From NCBI GenBank assembly GCA_963826105.1, contig CAWGWA010000007.1:81453-145452 (forward strand): 64,000 bases of DNA, in the 5' to 3' direction. The notes beneath the pieces are model-generated. The model searched no databases. It was not told the DNA's origin and saw only the letters and a program-made list of their open reading frames with translations. This stretch comes from WHTI01 sp963826105 (GTDB lineage Bacteria; Actinomycetota; CADDZG01; WHSQ01). Positions 14,812 through 23,070 of the stretch are shown piece after piece (positions within the stretch are counted from its first letter, which is position 1; each line of letters starts with the position of its first letter). A program made the position numbers and the translations under genes.

Positions 14812-16503
14812 ATGGGTCTTTCGACCTCGCGGCGGTGGCTGCGCCTGTTGGCGTTGCTGACCGTGATCGCGTTGATGGCAGTCGCCTGTGGTGGCGACGA
14901 GGATGACGGCGACGACGGGGGTGGCGACGAGGCACCTGCCGGAGCGACCCTGACGTTCGCAACGTCGGCGGATCCGGTCGTCCTCGACGGCGCTCTCGTT
15001 TCCGACGGTGAATCACTTCGTGCGATCGACCAGATCTTCGAAGGACTCGTCACGCTCGCTCCCGGGGGTACTGAGGTGGTTCCGAACCTCGCTACCGACT
15101 GGGAAGCTAACGAGGACGGGACCACGTGGACCTTCAACCTTCAAGAGGGTGTGACGTTCCACGACGACACTGAGTTCAATGCGGAAGCGGTTTGTTACAA
15201 CTTCGACCGCTGGTACAACTTCACCGGTTCGTTCCAGAACCCCGCGGCGTCGTACTACTGGCAGACCGTGTTCGGCGGATTCGCCGAGACCGACCCGGAA
15301 TCCGGAGCCCCCGAAGACTCGCTGTACGAGTCGTGCGAGGTTACGGATGACCTGCAGGTGGTGATCAACCTCACGAAGCCGTCGTCGTCGTTCCTGGCGG
15401 CTCTGGCTCTGACCAACTTCACGATCGCCAGCCCGGCTGCTCTCGAGGAGTTCCAGGCGGACGAGGGTGAGGTCGACGCAGAGGGCATCTTCCACGCCAC
15501 CGGAACCTTCGGCACCGAGCACCCGATCGGCACCGGTCCATTCATGTTCGAAGAGTGGGTCCGCAACGATCACCTGACGTTCGTACGGAACCCCGACTAC
15601 TGGGGTGACTTCCCCGGCAACGTCGACGAGCTGATCTTCCGTCCGATCCCGGACAACGCCGCTCGTCTACAGGCGCTTCAGGCCGGCGACATCGACGGAT
15701 ATGACCTCGTCGAGCCCCAGGACTACGAGACCATCGAATCGTCCGGTCTCCAGCTGCTCAACCGTCCTGCGTTCAACATCGGCTACGTCGGCTTCAACCA
15801 GAAGCACGAGCCGTTCGAGGACATCGCTGTCCGCCAGGCCTTCACCATGGCCGTCAACCGCCAGGAAGTGGTCGACGCGTTCTACGCGGGCCAGGGCGAG
15901 GTTGCGACTCAATTCATGCCGCCGGAACTGTTCGGCTGGTCGGATTCTGTGACCACTTACGACTTCGACCCCGAGGGCGCCAAGGCGCTCCTCGAGGAGG
16001 CCGGCTACACGTTGCCGGTCGAGATCGACTTCGCCTTCCCGACCGACGTCTCACGTCCGTACATGCCGTCGCCGCAGGACAACTTCGAGGCGATGGTTGC
16101 GCAGCTCGAAGACTGCTGTTTCAAGGTCAACACGGACTCCGCAACCTGGAGCCCGAACTACCTCGACAACGCGGACAACGGCCGCTACGGGGCGTACCTC
16201 CTCGGGTGGACGGGTGACTTCGGTGACCCGGACAACTTCATCGGCACCTTCTTCCAGGACGAGCAGAAGGCCTGGGGCTTCAACAACCCCGACATCTTCG
16301 GCTGCTTGGATGAGGCCGAGATCGAGACCGATGAGGCTGCTCGTACCGCGAAGTACGAGGAGTGCAACGGGCTGATCATGGACTTCCTGCCGGGCATGCC
16401 TTACGTGCACACCAAGCCGGGACTCGCCTTTACGGCGAACATCTCGGGCTACGTGCCGAGCCCGGTTTCGCTCGAGCCGTTCTCTCTCGTAACGGTCGAG
16501 TAG
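14812..16503 (+). CDS. peptide ABC transporter substrate-binding lipoprotein (family 5)
   Basis: 563 residues. A signal peptide ends in the lipobox MAVAC at residues 22-26, followed by an acidic Gly/Asp linker. The mature part is a family 5 solute-binding protein: TLTFATSADPVVLDGALVSD, LATDWEANEDGTTWTFNLQE near residue 95, and IGTGPFMFEEW near residue 240. It would be anchored on the outer face of the membrane and capture oligopeptides or dipeptides, delivering them to the permease encoded next. Family 5 proteins also bind nickel or sugars, so peptide is the likely rather than proven ligand. A 12-bp hairpin follows the stop codon. Confidence 0.92.
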   Translation: MGLSTSRRWLRLLALLTVIALMAVACGGDEDDGDDGGGDEAPAGATLTFATSADPVVLDGALVSDGESLRAIDQIFEGLVTLAPGGTEVVPNLATDWEANEDGTTWTFNLQEGVTFHDDTEFNAEAVCYNFDRWYNFTGSFQNPAASYYWQTVFGGFAETDPESGAPEDSLYESCEVTDDLQVVINLTKPSSSFLAALALTNFTIASPAALEEFQADEGEVDAEGIFHATGTFGTEHPIGTGPFMFEEWVRNDHLTFVRNPDYWGDFPGNVDELIFRPIPDNAARLQALQAGDIDGYDLVEPQDYETIESSGLQLLNRPAFNIGYVGFNQKHEPFEDIAVRQAFTMAVNRQEVVDAFYAGQGEVATQFMPPELFGWSDSVTTYDFDPEGAKALLEEAGYTLPVEIDFAFPTDVSRPYMPSPQDNFEAMVAQLEDCCFKVNTDSATWSPNYLDNADNGRYGAYLLGWTGDFGDPDNFIGTFFQDEQKAWGFNNPDIFGCLDEAEIETDEAARTAKYEECNGLIMDFLPGMPYVHTKPGLAFTANISGYVPSPVSLEPFSLVTVE

Positions 16504-16517
16504 AGATCTGAAGACGG

Positions 16518-16552
16518 GGCGGAGCGGGGGAACTTCCCCGCTCCGCCTTAGT
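16518..16552 (+). terminator. intercistronic hairpin between binding-protein and permease genes
   Basis: GGCGGAGCGGGG (16518-16529) and its perfect complement (16536-16547) form a 12-bp GC-rich stem with a six-base loop, followed by TTAGT. The weak U-run suggests partial termination or protection of the upstream mRNA from 3' decay, giving more binding protein than permease. A TAGTCT hexamer at 16549-16554 could add a weak promoter for the permease. Confidence 0.8.
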
Positions 16553-16563
16553 CTGCTCAGACC

Positions 16564-17568
16564 ATGCTGAAGTACATCCTGAGGCGACTGGTACTGCTGG
16601 TCCCGATCCTGTTCGGGTTGTCGCTTCTCGTCTTCATCTACGTCCGGTCGCTCCCCGGGGGCCCGGAGATCGCGCTGCTCGGCGAGCGTGCCACCGAGGC
16701 ATCGAGCGAGGCGATCCGGAAGGACCTCGGCCTCGACCAGCCGCTGGCGGTTCAGTACGGCCGCTATGTCAAGAACCTGGTCCAGGGAAACTTCGGCTCC
16801 AGCATCATCACGCGCCAGCCGGTCATGACCGAATTGAAGCAGCGGTTCCCCGCGACGGTCGAACTCGGACTCAGCGCGGTGCTTATCGCTCTGATCCTCG
16901 GCATCCCGCTGGGCTTCTTAGCGGCGAAGCGCTATCAAGGGTTCCTCGATCATGCGAGCCTTGGCGCGTCGCTGATCGGGATCAGCTTCCCGATCTTCTT
17001 CCTCGCCCTGATCCTGAAGTGGATCTTCGCCGTGAAACTCGGCTGGTTACCTAGCTTCGGGAGGATCGAGGCGACGATCGACCTGCCTCATCCGACCAAC
17101 TTCTATCTCCTCGACGCGATCATCGATACGAACTGGGCCGCGTTTGTCGACGTGCTCAAACATCTCGTACTTCCCGCTCTCGCCCTCGCCACCATCCCGC
17201 TGGCGATCATCGCCCGCATCACCCGCGCGGCAGTACTCGAGGTGATGAACGAGGATTACGTTCGAACCGCACACGCTAAGGGACTCGATCCTTCGGTGGT
17301 CGACCGCCGGCACGTGATGAAGAACGCGATGTTGCCGGTCGTCACGGTTGTGGGTCTTCAGACCGGCCTGATCCTCACAGGAGCGGTGCTCACGGAGACA
17401 GTGTTCGCGTGGCCCGGAGTCGGCTCGTGGATGCTCAACGCGATCCGTAACGCCGACTACGCGGTGATCCAGGGCGGCATCCTGTTCTTCGCCCTGATCA
17501 CGATCTTCTCGAGCCTCGTGGTCGACGTCTCCTACGCGTTCCTCAACCCGCGGATCCGATACCAGTGA
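16564..17568 (+). CDS. peptide ABC transporter permease, DppB type
   Basis: 334 residues. It starts MLKYILRRLVLLVPILFGLS, the usual DppB N-terminus, and has six predicted membrane helices. The EAA loop for ATPase contact is ARITRAAVLEVMNEDYVRTA followed by HAKGL, near residues 218-243. It forms the inner-membrane channel with the DppC-type protein encoded 10 bases downstream. The start lies 16 bases after the intercistronic hairpin. Confidence 0.93.
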   Translation: MLKYILRRLVLLVPILFGLSLLVFIYVRSLPGGPEIALLGERATEASSEAIRKDLGLDQPLAVQYGRYVKNLVQGNFGSSIITRQPVMTELKQRFPATVELGLSAVLIALILGIPLGFLAAKRYQGFLDHASLGASLIGISFPIFFLALILKWIFAVKLGWLPSFGRIEATIDLPHPTNFYLLDAIIDTNWAAFVDVLKHLVLPALALATIPLAIIARITRAAVLEVMNEDYVRTAHAKGLDPSVVDRRHVMKNAMLPVVTVVGLQTGLILTGAVLTETVFAWPGVGSWMLNAIRNADYAVIQGGILFFALITIFSSLVVDVSYAFLNPRIRYQ

Positions 17569-17578
17569 GCCTTAGAGC

Positions 17579-18475
17579 ATGAGCATCCTCGAGGCCGAAG
17601 CGATCGAACTCAACATCGAAGGAACGTCGGGACTGTGGCGCGACGCATTCGATCGCCTACGCCGTAACCCCGGAGCGATCATCGGAGCGGTCATCGTCGG
17701 ACTCTTCATCGTCCTGGCGTTGTTCGCTCCCATGATCGCCCCCCACGGCGCGAACGAACGAGTCGAGGCACCGACTTCAACGCCCGACGGGCCGAGTTCC
17801 GAGTACAAGATGGGGCTCGACAAGCAGGGCCGCGACTACATGAGCCGCATCATCCACGGCACGCGCCTGTCCTTACTGGTCGGGATCGTGTCCGTCGCGG
17901 TCGGACTCTCGCTCGGACTCCTGTTCGGAGCTATGGCGGGCTACTTCGGAGGCTGGCTGGACTCGCTGATCATGCGCGTGATGGACATCCTCTTGGCCTT
18001 CCCTGGCTTCCTCTTAGCCATCGGTCTCGTGACGGCCCTTGGGCCGGGGTTGTGGCAGATCATGATCGCGGTCGGGATAACCAACGTCCCTCAGTTCGCG
18101 CGCGTGCTACGGAGCTCGGTGATCGCCCAGCGTGAATCCGACTACGTCCTCGCGGCGCGCTCATTGGGGGCCCGTGGCAGGCGGCTGTTGCTACGTCACG
18201 TGCTGCCCAACAGCCTCGCTCCGGTCATCGTCCAGGCAACCCTCGCGATGGCGACCGCGATCATCGATGTCGCCGGGCTCAGCTACGTCGGCCTCGGCCC
18301 GAACGACCCGAGCCTGCCGGAGTGGGGCAAGATGCTCGCCGATTCGGCCGCCCGACTCGAGACCGGCACGCACCTGGTGCTGTTTCCCGGTTTCGCGATC
18401 GTGATCAGCGTTCTCGGCCTGAACCTGATCGGCGACGGTCTTCGCGAAGCGCTCGACCCGAGGCTGAAGTCCTGA
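17579..18475 (+). CDS. peptide ABC transporter permease, DppC type
   Basis: 298 residues. The N-terminal region WRDAFDRLRRNPGAIIGAVI is typical of DppC/OppC, and six membrane helices follow. MGLDKQGRDYMSRIIHGTR precedes helix 2, and the EAA loop is SVIAQRESDYVLAARSLGAR near residues 179-198. It is the partner of the DppB-type permease. The stop codon overlaps the ATG of the first ATPase gene (TGATG), which points to translational coupling. Confidence 0.93.
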   Translation: MSILEAEAIELNIEGTSGLWRDAFDRLRRNPGAIIGAVIVGLFIVLALFAPMIAPHGANERVEAPTSTPDGPSSEYKMGLDKQGRDYMSRIIHGTRLSLLVGIVSVAVGLSLGLLFGAMAGYFGGWLDSLIMRVMDILLAFPGFLLAIGLVTALGPGLWQIMIAVGITNVPQFARVLRSSVIAQRESDYVLAARSLGARGRRLLLRHVLPNSLAPVIVQATLAMATAIIDVAGLSYVGLGPNDPSLPEWGKMLADSAARLETGTHLVLFPGFAIVISVLGLNLIGDGLREALDPRLKS

Positions 18476-19488
18476 TGTCGCTGCTCTCGGTGAAGGACCT
18501 CGAGGTTCGTTTCTCGACCCGCAAGTCGACGATCTACGCGGTCAACCGCATCAGCTTCGATCTCGAGCCGGGAGAGACCCTCGGCATCGTGGGCGAGTCC
18601 GGCTGCGGGAAGTCGGTGTCGGCCCTTGCGATGCTCGGCATCCTTCCGAAGGCCGGCCGCGTCGAAGATGGCGTGGTCTCGTTCCAGGACGTCGACCTCC
18701 TCAAGTTGCCCGATCAGAAGCTGAGGCAGATCCGCGGCAAGGACATCGCGATGATCTTCCAAGATCCGATGACGTCGTTGAACCCCGTGCTGACCATCGG
18801 ACGACAGATCACCGAGACACTCGAGAAGCATCTCGAGATGGACAAGGACGTTGCGAAGAAGGAAGCCGCCGAGTTGCTCGACCGTGTCGGGATCCCGAGC
18901 GCGAAGGACCGCTTGCGCGACTACCCGCACCAGTTCTCCGGCGGGATGAGGCAACGCGTGATGATCGCGATGGCGATCTCTTGCAAGCCAAAACTGCTGA
19001 TCGCCGACGAGCCCACGACCGCACTCGACGTAACGATCCAGGCGCAGATCCTCGAGGTCCTGAAGCAGTTGTCGGCCGAAGAGAGCATGGCGTTGATCTT
19101 GATCACCCACGATCTCGGCGTTGTTGCCGGGATCTGCGAACGCACCAACGTGATGTACGCGGGTCGGTTCGTCGAGACAGCTCCGACCACCGAGCTGTTC
19201 GCGAAGCCGCGGCATCCATACACGCTCGGACTACTCAAGTCCGTGCCGCGTCTCGACGCTGCCCGCAAGGAACGGCTCGAGCCGATCGCCGGATCGCCTC
19301 GCGATCAACGGAGCCTGGCTCCCGGATGTTCGTTCGCACCACGTTGTCTCTACGCGACCGATCAGTCGCGTGCCGAGACCCCGGAGTTGCACCAGATCGA
19401 TTCGCCCGACCACCTCGTCGCATGCTGGAACCCCGTGCCGGATTCCGACCTCCCCAGGCACGAAGTTCTGGAGGATCCGCTCGCATGA
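18475..19488 (+). CDS. peptide ABC transporter ATP-binding protein, DppD type
   Basis: 337 residues from the ATG at 18475. Walker A is GESGCGKS near residues 40-47, the signature is FSGGMRQRV near 152, and Walker B is LLIADEPTTALDVTIQAQIL. The C-terminal oligopeptide/dipeptide domain carries HPYTLGLLKSVPRL and a four-Cys cluster spread through CSFAPRC and VACWNP; some members bind Fe-S there. It energises transport from the cytoplasmic face together with the DppF-type protein. Its end overlaps the next gene by four bases (ATGA). Confidence 0.93.
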   Translation: MSLLSVKDLEVRFSTRKSTIYAVNRISFDLEPGETLGIVGESGCGKSVSALAMLGILPKAGRVEDGVVSFQDVDLLKLPDQKLRQIRGKDIAMIFQDPMTSLNPVLTIGRQITETLEKHLEMDKDVAKKEAAELLDRVGIPSAKDRLRDYPHQFSGGMRQRVMIAMAISCKPKLLIADEPTTALDVTIQAQILEVLKQLSAEESMALILITHDLGVVAGICERTNVMYAGRFVETAPTTELFAKPRHPYTLGLLKSVPRLDAARKERLEPIAGSPRDQRSLAPGCSFAPRCLYATDQSRAETPELHQIDSPDHLVACWNPVPDSDLPRHEVLEDPLA

Positions 19489-20516
19489 CGACTCCGCACG
19501 CCGGTCCGTTGCTCGAGGTCGAGGACCTCAAGGTGTATTTCCCGATCCGCTCGGGCGTGCTGATCGATCGGCACGTCGGCGACGTCAAGGCGGTCGATGG
19601 AGTCTCGTTCGACGTCAAGCGCGGTGAGACCCTCGGCTTGGTGGGGGAGTCGGGCTGCGGCAAGACAACCGTCGGTCGGACCGTGCTGCGCCTCTACGAA
19701 CCGACCGAAGGCACCGTGACGTTCGATGGTGTCGATGTCGGATCGTTGAATGCCCCGGAACTCAGGAAGCTGCGACGCCGGATGCAGATGGTGTTCCAGG
19801 ATCCTTACTCATCGCTCAACCCTCGTCAGAACGTCGGCAACATCGTCGGCGAACCGATGCAGATCCACGGCATCGCGTCCGGGAAAGACATGGAGAAGAA
19901 AGTCGCCGAGCTGCTGGACGTCGTCGGCTTGCCCGCGGGGGCGGCCAACCGGTACCCGCACGAGTTCTCCGGTGGCCAGCGCCAGCGCATCGGCCTGGCG
20001 CGCTCACTGTCACTTAATCCCGACCTGATCGTGGCGGACGAGCCGGTATCGGCGCTCGACGTCTCGATCCAGGCCCAGATGATCAACCTCCTCGAGGACC
20101 TCCAGAAGGAGTTCGACCTCACCTATCTGTTCATCGCCCACGACCTCGCGGTCGTGCGCCACATCTCGGACCGCATCGCGGTGATGTACCTGGGCAAGAT
20201 CGTCGAGGTCGCCTCGGCCGACCGGCTCTATACGGATCCGGCCCATCCCTACACGATGGCGCTGCTCTCGGCGGTCCCGATCCCGGATCCCGAGGTCGAA
20301 CGCAAGCGCCAACGCATCATCCTGAAGGGTGACCTCCCGTCGCCGGTGAACCCACCGTCGGGGTGTCGCTTCCACACCCGCTGCCCCTTCCGGCAGGCGG
20401 AACGGTGCGACACCGAGGTGCCCGTGCTGCGGCCGATCGACGACGGCAGTCTGGTCGCGTGCCATTACTCCGAAGCCATCCGCTCCGGGGCCTTGACCCC
20501 CCACGACCCAGCCTGA
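19485..20516 (+). CDS. peptide ABC transporter ATP-binding protein, DppF type
   Basis: 343 residues from the ATG at 19485. It begins with LLEVEDLKVYFPIRSGV, the DppF/OppF N-terminus. Walker A is GESGCGKTT, the signature is FSGGQRQRIGLARSL, and Walker B is LIVADEPVSALDVSIQAQMI. The C-terminal domain has HPYTMALLSAVPIPDPEVER and CRFHTRCPFRQAERC. It is the second ATPase of the importer and the last gene of the operon. No strong terminator follows; a small GTTAG/CTAAC hairpin at about 20541-20559 overlaps the next promoter. Confidence 0.93.
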   Translation: MTTPHAGPLLEVEDLKVYFPIRSGVLIDRHVGDVKAVDGVSFDVKRGETLGLVGESGCGKTTVGRTVLRLYEPTEGTVTFDGVDVGSLNAPELRKLRRRMQMVFQDPYSSLNPRQNVGNIVGEPMQIHGIASGKDMEKKVAELLDVVGLPAGAANRYPHEFSGGQRQRIGLARSLSLNPDLIVADEPVSALDVSIQAQMINLLEDLQKEFDLTYLFIAHDLAVVRHISDRIAVMYLGKIVEVASADRLYTDPAHPYTMALLSAVPIPDPEVERKRQRIILKGDLPSPVNPPSGCRFHTRCPFRQAERCDTEVPVLRPIDDGSLVACHYSEAIRSGALTPHDPA

Positions 20517-20532
20517 GCCCCGTGGAGGGTGC

Positions 20533-20561
20533 TTGCAATCGTTAGCAAGGTGGCCTAACCT
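20533..20561 (+). promoter_or_regulatory. promoter of the rlpA-like gene
   Basis: TTGCAA (20533-20538) and TAACCT (20556-20561) are 17 bases apart. Transcription from about 20568 would give a leader of roughly 245 bases before the coding start. Confidence 0.5.
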
Positions 20562-20567
20562 CTCGGC

Positions 20568-20812
20568 CGTGCCCTTCCGGGCTTGATCCGCTGCACCGCC
20601 GCCTAGGCGGGTGGTGACGGTCGGTCGGGAGTCGGTCGCTGCAGGCGCTTCAAGCAGCTTGCAACCGGGTGTGGTCGTACGGGATGTGGACGCCTTGAAA
20701 TGTCCCGCCGTACGGCTGGCGACCAGAGAGAGCCCGCGTGTACTCCGGGTTCCGGCGGCAACCCCACCACGGGGAGCCGGGGCGGTCAGTAAGACGAGCA
20801 GAAGGAGACGCG
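20568..20812 (+). promoter_or_regulatory. long structured 5' leader, candidate riboswitch
   Basis: This stretch has no reading frame that resembles a protein, but it has dense pairing. The 3' third folds as a three-way junction: GACC (20721-20724) with GGTC (20784-20787) closing, CCCG (20733-20736) with CGGG (20746-20749), and CCGG (20752-20755) with CCGG (20777-20780) around the hairpin CCCC-ACCAC-GGGG. Upstream, CGTACGGGA near 20677 pairs with TCCC...GTACG near 20702, and a CCGCCTAGGCGG palindrome lies near 20602. A strong ribosome-binding site (AGAAGGAGA) follows the junction. Cell-wall hydrolase genes of actinobacteria often carry c-di-AMP riboswitches, but I do not see that consensus here. 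Confidence 0.45.
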
Positions 20813-21736
20813 ATGTCGCGCCTACCTACTATCTCGACGCGCGCCCTCCGCCTTGCGGTGGCGGCGTTGATGATCGGCCTCGCAGTACCTGCGTTCGCGC
20901 AGGAGGCCACCCCCGAGCCGGTGATAGACGGCGCTCCCAGTGCCATCTGGTACCTCTCGGGTGCAACGATCAAGGGACATCTCGAGAACGGAACCCCAGG
21001 TGACGAGGTGACCCTGCAGTTCAAACGACCCGGACGCGAGTGGAACGACTTCAAGACCAAGCCGGTCTCCGAGGATGGAACCGTCTCGTTCCGAGCTGCC
21101 AAGCTGAAGACCACCAAGGTTTTCCGGCTGCAGTGGGTCGATGAGCTCACCGATGTGAGCAAGTACAGCGAAACCCACCGGGTCGAGGTGCGCCCGAAAC
21201 TGACGGTGCTCCTCAAGCCCAAGCATGCCTTCCAGGGTGCGAGCGTGAAGCTCAAGGGTTCGCTACTTCCTGCGATATCGGGCCGCAAGGTCACGATCAT
21301 GCGGAAGGCCAACGGTGGGTGGAGCACCGTGAAGAAGGTGGCCGCCGGCGACGGAACCTTCGCGCTGAAGGTGGCGTCGGATTCGATCGGCAAGCGGCAT
21401 TTCAAAGCCATCTTCCCCGGTGACAAGCTGAACCCGGCTCGCAGTCGCAAGGGTGTCCTGAAGGTCTACGACCCGGACCCCGCGACCTGGTACGGACCGG
21501 GTTTCTACGGCAACGGCACGGCTTGCGGCAAGACCCTTCGTCGCAAGACCCTTGGGGTTGCCCACCGCACGCTTCCGTGCGGAACGATGGTCAGCATCGT
21601 GTTCCAGGGCCGCTCGATCACGGTTCCGGTCATCGACCGGGGCCCCTACACCTCGGCGGAATGGGACCTAACCCAGGAGACCGCCGAGCGCATCGGCTTC
21701 TCCGGCACGCAGACCGTGGGCACACTTCACAAGTAA
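20813..21736 (+). CDS. secreted RlpA-like double-psi beta-barrel protein
   Basis: 307 residues from the ATG at 20813, which follows AGAAGGAGA at good spacing. A signal peptide with a hydrophobic core (LAVAALMIGLAVPAFAQ) ends near residue 30. Two beta-rich repeats with Ig-like character follow (GATIKGHLENGTPGDEVTLQ; VKLKGSLLPAISGRKVTI). The last 85 residues are an RlpA-type domain: TWYGPGFYGNGTACGKTL, VAHRTLPCGTMVSIVFQG and VPVIDRGPY, with the Asp corresponding to the RlpA active-site region. RlpA proteins bind or cut peptidoglycan glycan strands; the catalytic activity of this one is not assured. It has a structured leader and is followed by a strong terminator, so it is probably a single-gene unit. 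Confidence 0.85.
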   Translation: MSRLPTISTRALRLAVAALMIGLAVPAFAQEATPEPVIDGAPSAIWYLSGATIKGHLENGTPGDEVTLQFKRPGREWNDFKTKPVSEDGTVSFRAAKLKTTKVFRLQWVDELTDVSKYSETHRVEVRPKLTVLLKPKHAFQGASVKLKGSLLPAISGRKVTIMRKANGGWSTVKKVAAGDGTFALKVASDSIGKRHFKAIFPGDKLNPARSRKGVLKVYDPDPATWYGPGFYGNGTACGKTLRRKTLGVAHRTLPCGTMVSIVFQGRSITVPVIDRGPYTSAEWDLTQETAERIGFSGTQTVGTLHK

Positions 21737-21743
21737 CTTGCCC

Positions 21744-21774
21744 AGCCCCGCCCCCTAGGGGGGCGGGGCTTTGC
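21744..21774 (+). terminator. Rho-independent terminator after the rlpA-like gene
   Basis: AGCCCCGCCCCC (21744-21755) pairs with GGGGGCGGGGCT (21759-21770), a 12-bp stem with a very short loop, followed by TTT. It is very stable but has a short U-run. Confidence 0.85.
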
Positions 21775-21820
21775 GGGGCGCGTCCTGGCGGATTGGGGCG
21801 TTGGGGGCACCGCTTCTACA

Positions 21821-21826
21821 TATACT
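21821..21826 (+). promoter_or_regulatory. -10 element TATACT of the HNH endonuclease gene
   Basis: TATACT ends nine bases before the TTG start at 21836, and no Shine-Dalgarno sequence is present. The transcript would begin at or within a few bases of the start codon. Confidence 0.5.
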
Positions 21827-21835
21827 TGCCCCACC

Positions 21836-22357
21836 TTGGGTAGAGCGCTGGTACTCAATGCCTCATTCCAGCCGCTGTGCGTAGTTCCAGTGCGGCGGGC
21901 GCTGGTCCTCGCCCTGAAGGGCAAGGCCGACGTCCTCCATCACAACGGGATCGTGTTCCGCTCCGAGTCCCTCGAGATCCCGGCCCCGAGCGTGGTGCGG
22001 CTCAACTACTTCGTGAAGGTCCCCCTTAGGGCACGGGCCTCGCTGTCCCGGCGGGCCGTCTTCGTGAGAGACAACTTCGAGTGCCAGTATTGCGGGCGGC
22101 CGGCGGAGAACGTCGACCATGTGGTGCCTCGCTCGAGAGGTGGGCAGCACACGTGGGAGAACGTCGTCGCCTCATGCCGCCCCTGTAACTCACGCAAAGA
22201 GAACAAAGCCCCCTCCGATCTCGGCATGAGGCTCCGCGGAGCCCCCCGGGCGCCGCACGAGAGCGTCTGGATCGTGGTCGCTGCCGATCGCCACATCGAT
22301 CCGACCTGGCACCAGTACCTCCGCTTGCCGGAGAAACTCACCGCCCACCTCGTCTGA
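21836..22357 (+). CDS. HNH endonuclease family protein
   Basis: 173 residues. It starts GRALVLNASFQPLCVVPVRR, the conserved N-terminus of an actinobacterial HNH family, which supports the unusual TTG initiation codon. The HNH core spans about residues 82-124: CQYCGRPAENVDHVVPRSRG contains the first CxxC and the DH of the active site, and SCRPCNSRKENKAP carries the second CxxC and the Asn/His end. The fold binds zinc with four Cys and one metal at the His. Such single-domain proteins are widespread, and their biological target is not established. It has its own promoter and no operon partner. Confidence 0.82.
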   Translation: MGRALVLNASFQPLCVVPVRRALVLALKGKADVLHHNGIVFRSESLEIPAPSVVRLNYFVKVPLRARASLSRRAVFVRDNFECQYCGRPAENVDHVVPRSRGGQHTWENVVASCRPCNSRKENKAPSDLGMRLRGAPRAPHESVWIVVAADRHIDPTWHQYLRLPEKLTAHLV

Positions 22358-22488
22358 GGTTCGGGCAAGACCGTCGTTCACCCGCGTTCTCCACGGGATT
22401 TGTTCTCGGTGTCCGATTTCGGTGGATAAACGCCGACTTTCGCCATCACAAGCAAGTGCAAGCTTTAACAGGAACAACACGCGCAACA

Positions 22489-22506
22489 AATTACAAGTTC
22501 GTAATT
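22489..22506. promoter_or_regulatory. AT-rich palindrome upstream of the mraZ promoter
   Basis: AATTAC-N6-GTAATT is a perfect inverted repeat in the only AT-rich island of the region, 12 bases before the mraZ -35. The 281-base gap 22358-22638 holds this, the promoter and the MraZ boxes, and no gene. Confidence 0.4.
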
Positions 22507-22518
22507 ATGCCTACATCG

Positions 22519-22548
22519 TTGACTCGGTGGGGCAAACGGGCGTACTTT
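22519..22548 (+). promoter_or_regulatory. promoter of the mraZ/division cluster
   Basis: TTGACT (22519-22524) and TACTTT (22543-22548) are 18 bases apart. The predicted start of transcription is close to 22555, immediately before the MraZ-box repeats. Confidence 0.65.
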
Positions 22549-22555
22549 GCCCTTC

Positions 22556-22583
22556 AAGTGGAGTGAAGTGGAGGAAAGTGGTT
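22556..22583 (+). promoter_or_regulatory. MraZ-box direct repeats
   Basis: AAGTGGAG at 22556, AAGTGGAG at 22566 and AAGTGGTT at 22576 are three direct repeats with a 10-base period, one helical turn. MraZ is known to bind tandem GTGG/TGGG-type repeats in its own upstream region and to repress the division cluster. Their place just at the predicted transcription start fits repression. Confidence 0.75.
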
Positions 22584-22638
22584 CAACGGGGAGCAGAACC
22601 TCGGCCACGACTCCAACGAGACGACGACAGGGGAGCGA

Positions 22639-23070
22639 GTGGATTTCACCGGGGAGTTCCGGCACTCGATCGACGCCAAGGGGCGTTTGATCGTGCCTTC
22701 CTCCCTGCGCGAAAAGCTCGGGAGCGACGTTCGCCTCTCTCGCTGGCTCGATAACTGCATCGCGGTGTGGTCGGAGGAGGGCTGGGGCCGGATCGTGGAG
22801 CAGCTCCAGGAGCAGGCCCGGTCGAAGCCGAACGCCCGCCGGTTCGTAAGGCAGTTCACCTCAAGTACCTCCCACGAAGAGATCGACAAGCAGGGCCGTG
22901 TCTCAGTGTCCCAGAAGCTGCGGGATGGTGCCGGGATCGACAAGGACACCGTTGTCATCGGCGCGCTCGACCATGTCGAGCTGTGGGACCCGCAGCGGTG
23001 GGCCGAGCACGAAACGGACACCTCCGAGGGCGAATCGTTCGACGACCTAGCCAGTGGATTGGACTTCTGA
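22639..23070 (+). CDS. mraZ: transcriptional regulator MraZ
   Basis: 143 residues, typical length. It has two AbrB-like half-domains, each with the DxxxR motif: SIDAKGRLIVPSSLREKL near residues 10-27 and EIDKQGRVSVSQKLRDGAG near residues 82-100. MraZ is a ring-forming DNA-binding protein that represses the dcw cluster, including its own gene; the repeats at 22556-22583 are its likely site. The start is GTG. The stop overlaps the next small gene (TGATG). Confidence 0.95.
   Translation: MDFTGEFRHSIDAKGRLIVPSSLREKLGSDVRLSRWLDNCIAVWSEEGWGRIVEQLQEQARSKPNARRFVRQFTSSTSHEEIDKQGRVSVSQKLRDGAGIDKDTVVIGALDHVELWDPQRWAEHETDTSEGESFDDLASGLDF

Noticed and set aside
20568..20812. Known c-di-AMP (ydaO) or cobalamin riboswitch in the rlpA leader.
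   Set aside because: I could not find the conserved strings of either class, so I left the leader unassigned.
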